A stretch of DNA of 33,620 bases from WTJD01 sp964225175 (GTDB lineage: Bacteria; Pseudomonadota; Gammaproteobacteria; Xanthomonadales; SZUA-36): NCBI GenBank assembly GCA_964225175.1, contig CAXQNK010000137.1, forward strand, positions 1-33,620, given 5' to 3'. Below, piece after piece: positions 32,956 through 33,620 of this stretch. The notes below the pieces were generated by a model. That model saw only the letters and a list, made by a program, of their open reading frames with translations, was not told the DNA's origin and ran no database searches. Each line of letters starts with the position of its first letter. Position 1 is the first letter of the stretch. The position numbers were made by a program, and so were the translations under genes.

Positions 32956-33620
32956 ATGAACAAGCAAAAAATCGAGAAAATTGGCTGTATTTTTATTACG
33001 TCGCTGTTCCTCTGCGGTACCGTGTTCGGCGGGTCTACGGGAAACGGCACCGGCAAATCAAAAGGGGCACGTCAGGGAAAAAGTCATTCGCTGGCCGAGG
33101 TCCGTCAGGCGACGCTCAAGTATATGGACGTCAAGAATGCATTGGATGACGGGTTTATCAGCACGGTTGAGTGCGATGCCGCTCCACATACGGGATTGCC
33201 CAAGCAGTTGGGTGGTCAGGGGATACATTTTGCATTAGTTTCTGAACCTCTTGGAGTTTTCACCGCCTCCGAGGTGAATTTCCTGCAGCCAAACGTGCTG
33301 ATTTACGTTTCCGAATACCCTGCCGATCCCCCATGCGGTTATACGATGGAGGAACTGCTGCAGGGCCAGGAGTGTCGCGATTCACTGCGGCTCGTTGCCG
33401 TAGAGCAATTGATGTTGGCAGACAATTGGCCAGGTCACGCAGAAGATCCGCCTGAGCCGCCCGAGTTCCTGGGGCAGCAGTATTACTACTTGCATGACAA
33501 TCCAGACACCGATTGGGTCAACGAGGCGCATGAATTTCCCCCGCACTATGAACTGCATCTCTGGCTGTATGACCACAACCCTGCCGGACTCTTTGCCCAG
33601 TACAACCCCAATGTGACTTG
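32956..33620 (+). CDS. Secreted hypothetical protein, 3'-truncated by window edge
   Basis: An open frame from ATG 32956 to the window edge (221 complete codons), with GGGAG about 10 nt upstream. The N-terminus (MNKQKIEKIGCIFITSLFLC) is a signal peptide; Cys20 might alternatively mark a lipoprotein, but the lipobox is poor. The middle carries CDAAPHTGLPKQLGG, QGIHFALVSE and NVLIYVSEYPADPPCGY, and near the edge is HYELHLWLYDHNPAGLFAQY followed by NPNVT. The last block resembles endings of uncharacterised exported proteins, so the stop is probably close. I do not assign a function. Confidence 0.72.
   Translation, partial: MNKQKIEKIGCIFITSLFLCGTVFGGSTGNGTGKSKGARQGKSHSLAEVRQATLKYMDVKNALDDGFISTVECDAAPHTGLPKQLGGQGIHFALVSEPLGVFTASEVNFLQPNVLIYVSEYPADPPCGYTMEELLQGQECRDSLRLVAVEQLMLADNWPGHAEDPPEPPEFLGQQYYYLHDNPDTDWVNEAHEFPPHYELHLWLYDHNPAGLFAQYNPNVT

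Noticed and set aside
1..33620. tRNA, rRNA, CRISPR, insertion sequence or prophage
   Set aside because: No cloverleaf, ribosomal sequence, repeat-spacer array, transposase, integrase or phage gene was seen by reading; a dedicated search was not possible.

Overview
The window looks like chromosome from a free-living, probably marine or aquatic gammaproteobacterium, loosely in the Xanthomonadales/Wenzhouxiangella/Woeseia neighbourhood. This rests on gene style only (moderate-to-high GC, many secreted proteins, a TPR-sulfotransferase, a DgcN/DgcA-type pair, an endonuclease I with a GQGF-type C-terminal domain). No rRNA, tRNA, CRISPR array, insertion sequence or phage gene was seen.

Region 1 (1-10974) is the most unusual part. 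Seven tightly packed or overlapping genes on the minus strand (7893 down past the left edge) encode: two 309-residue VWA proteins with a TolR/MotB-like N-terminal membrane anchor, a short FHA protein, a MotA/TolQ/ExbB-type channel subunit, a secreted HtrA-like domain joined through a membrane helix to a cytoplasmic FHA domain, a kinase-like domain joined through a membrane helix to four repeats and a sulfatase-modifying-factor (FGE)-like domain, and a secreted low-complexity protein. Facing away from them is a 980-residue exported TPR-CHAT protein. Almost every enzyme-like or phosphopeptide-binding domain lacks key residues: the kinase-like, protease-like, FGE-like and CHAT domains, one VWA MIDAS, and both FHA domains to different degrees. 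The channel subunit and one VWA MIDAS look intact. I read this as a candidate envelope-spanning, ion-driven signalling or mechanical complex built from non-catalytic folds.

Region 2 (10979-16315) holds a dicarboxylate/amino-acid:cation symporter, a secreted hypothetical protein, and a minus-strand operon of DgcN-like (DUF1611), DgcA-like (enolase-superfamily epimerase/racemase) and an aspartate/aromatic aminotransferase. Together they suggest uptake and breakdown of acidic amino acids, perhaps D-glutamate from peptidoglycan. A TPR-sulfotransferase lies just upstream on the same strand.

Region 3 (18460-25761) has an orphan methyltetrahydrofolate:corrinoid methyltransferase-like protein with a probable terminator, a hybrid sensor kinase (PAS-PAS-HisKA-HATPase-REC) ending in an HPt-like domain without its histidine, a secreted endonuclease I, a secreted CIA30-domain protein, and a DUF457 membrane protein. 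The last two diverge from a region carrying three 11-bp direct repeats of the OmpR/PhoB-regulator type.

Region 4 (25896-33620) is a series of small, mostly single-gene units: zinc-ribbon protein, exported cyclase-family hydrolase, GNAT acetyltransferase, exported cupin, membrane-anchored fumarylacetoacetase-family protein, exported sulfatase, a GDCCVxC Cys-rich small protein, and a secreted hypothetical protein cut by the right edge. Two gene-poor stretches (30276-30902 and 32295-32598) contain nothing convincing.
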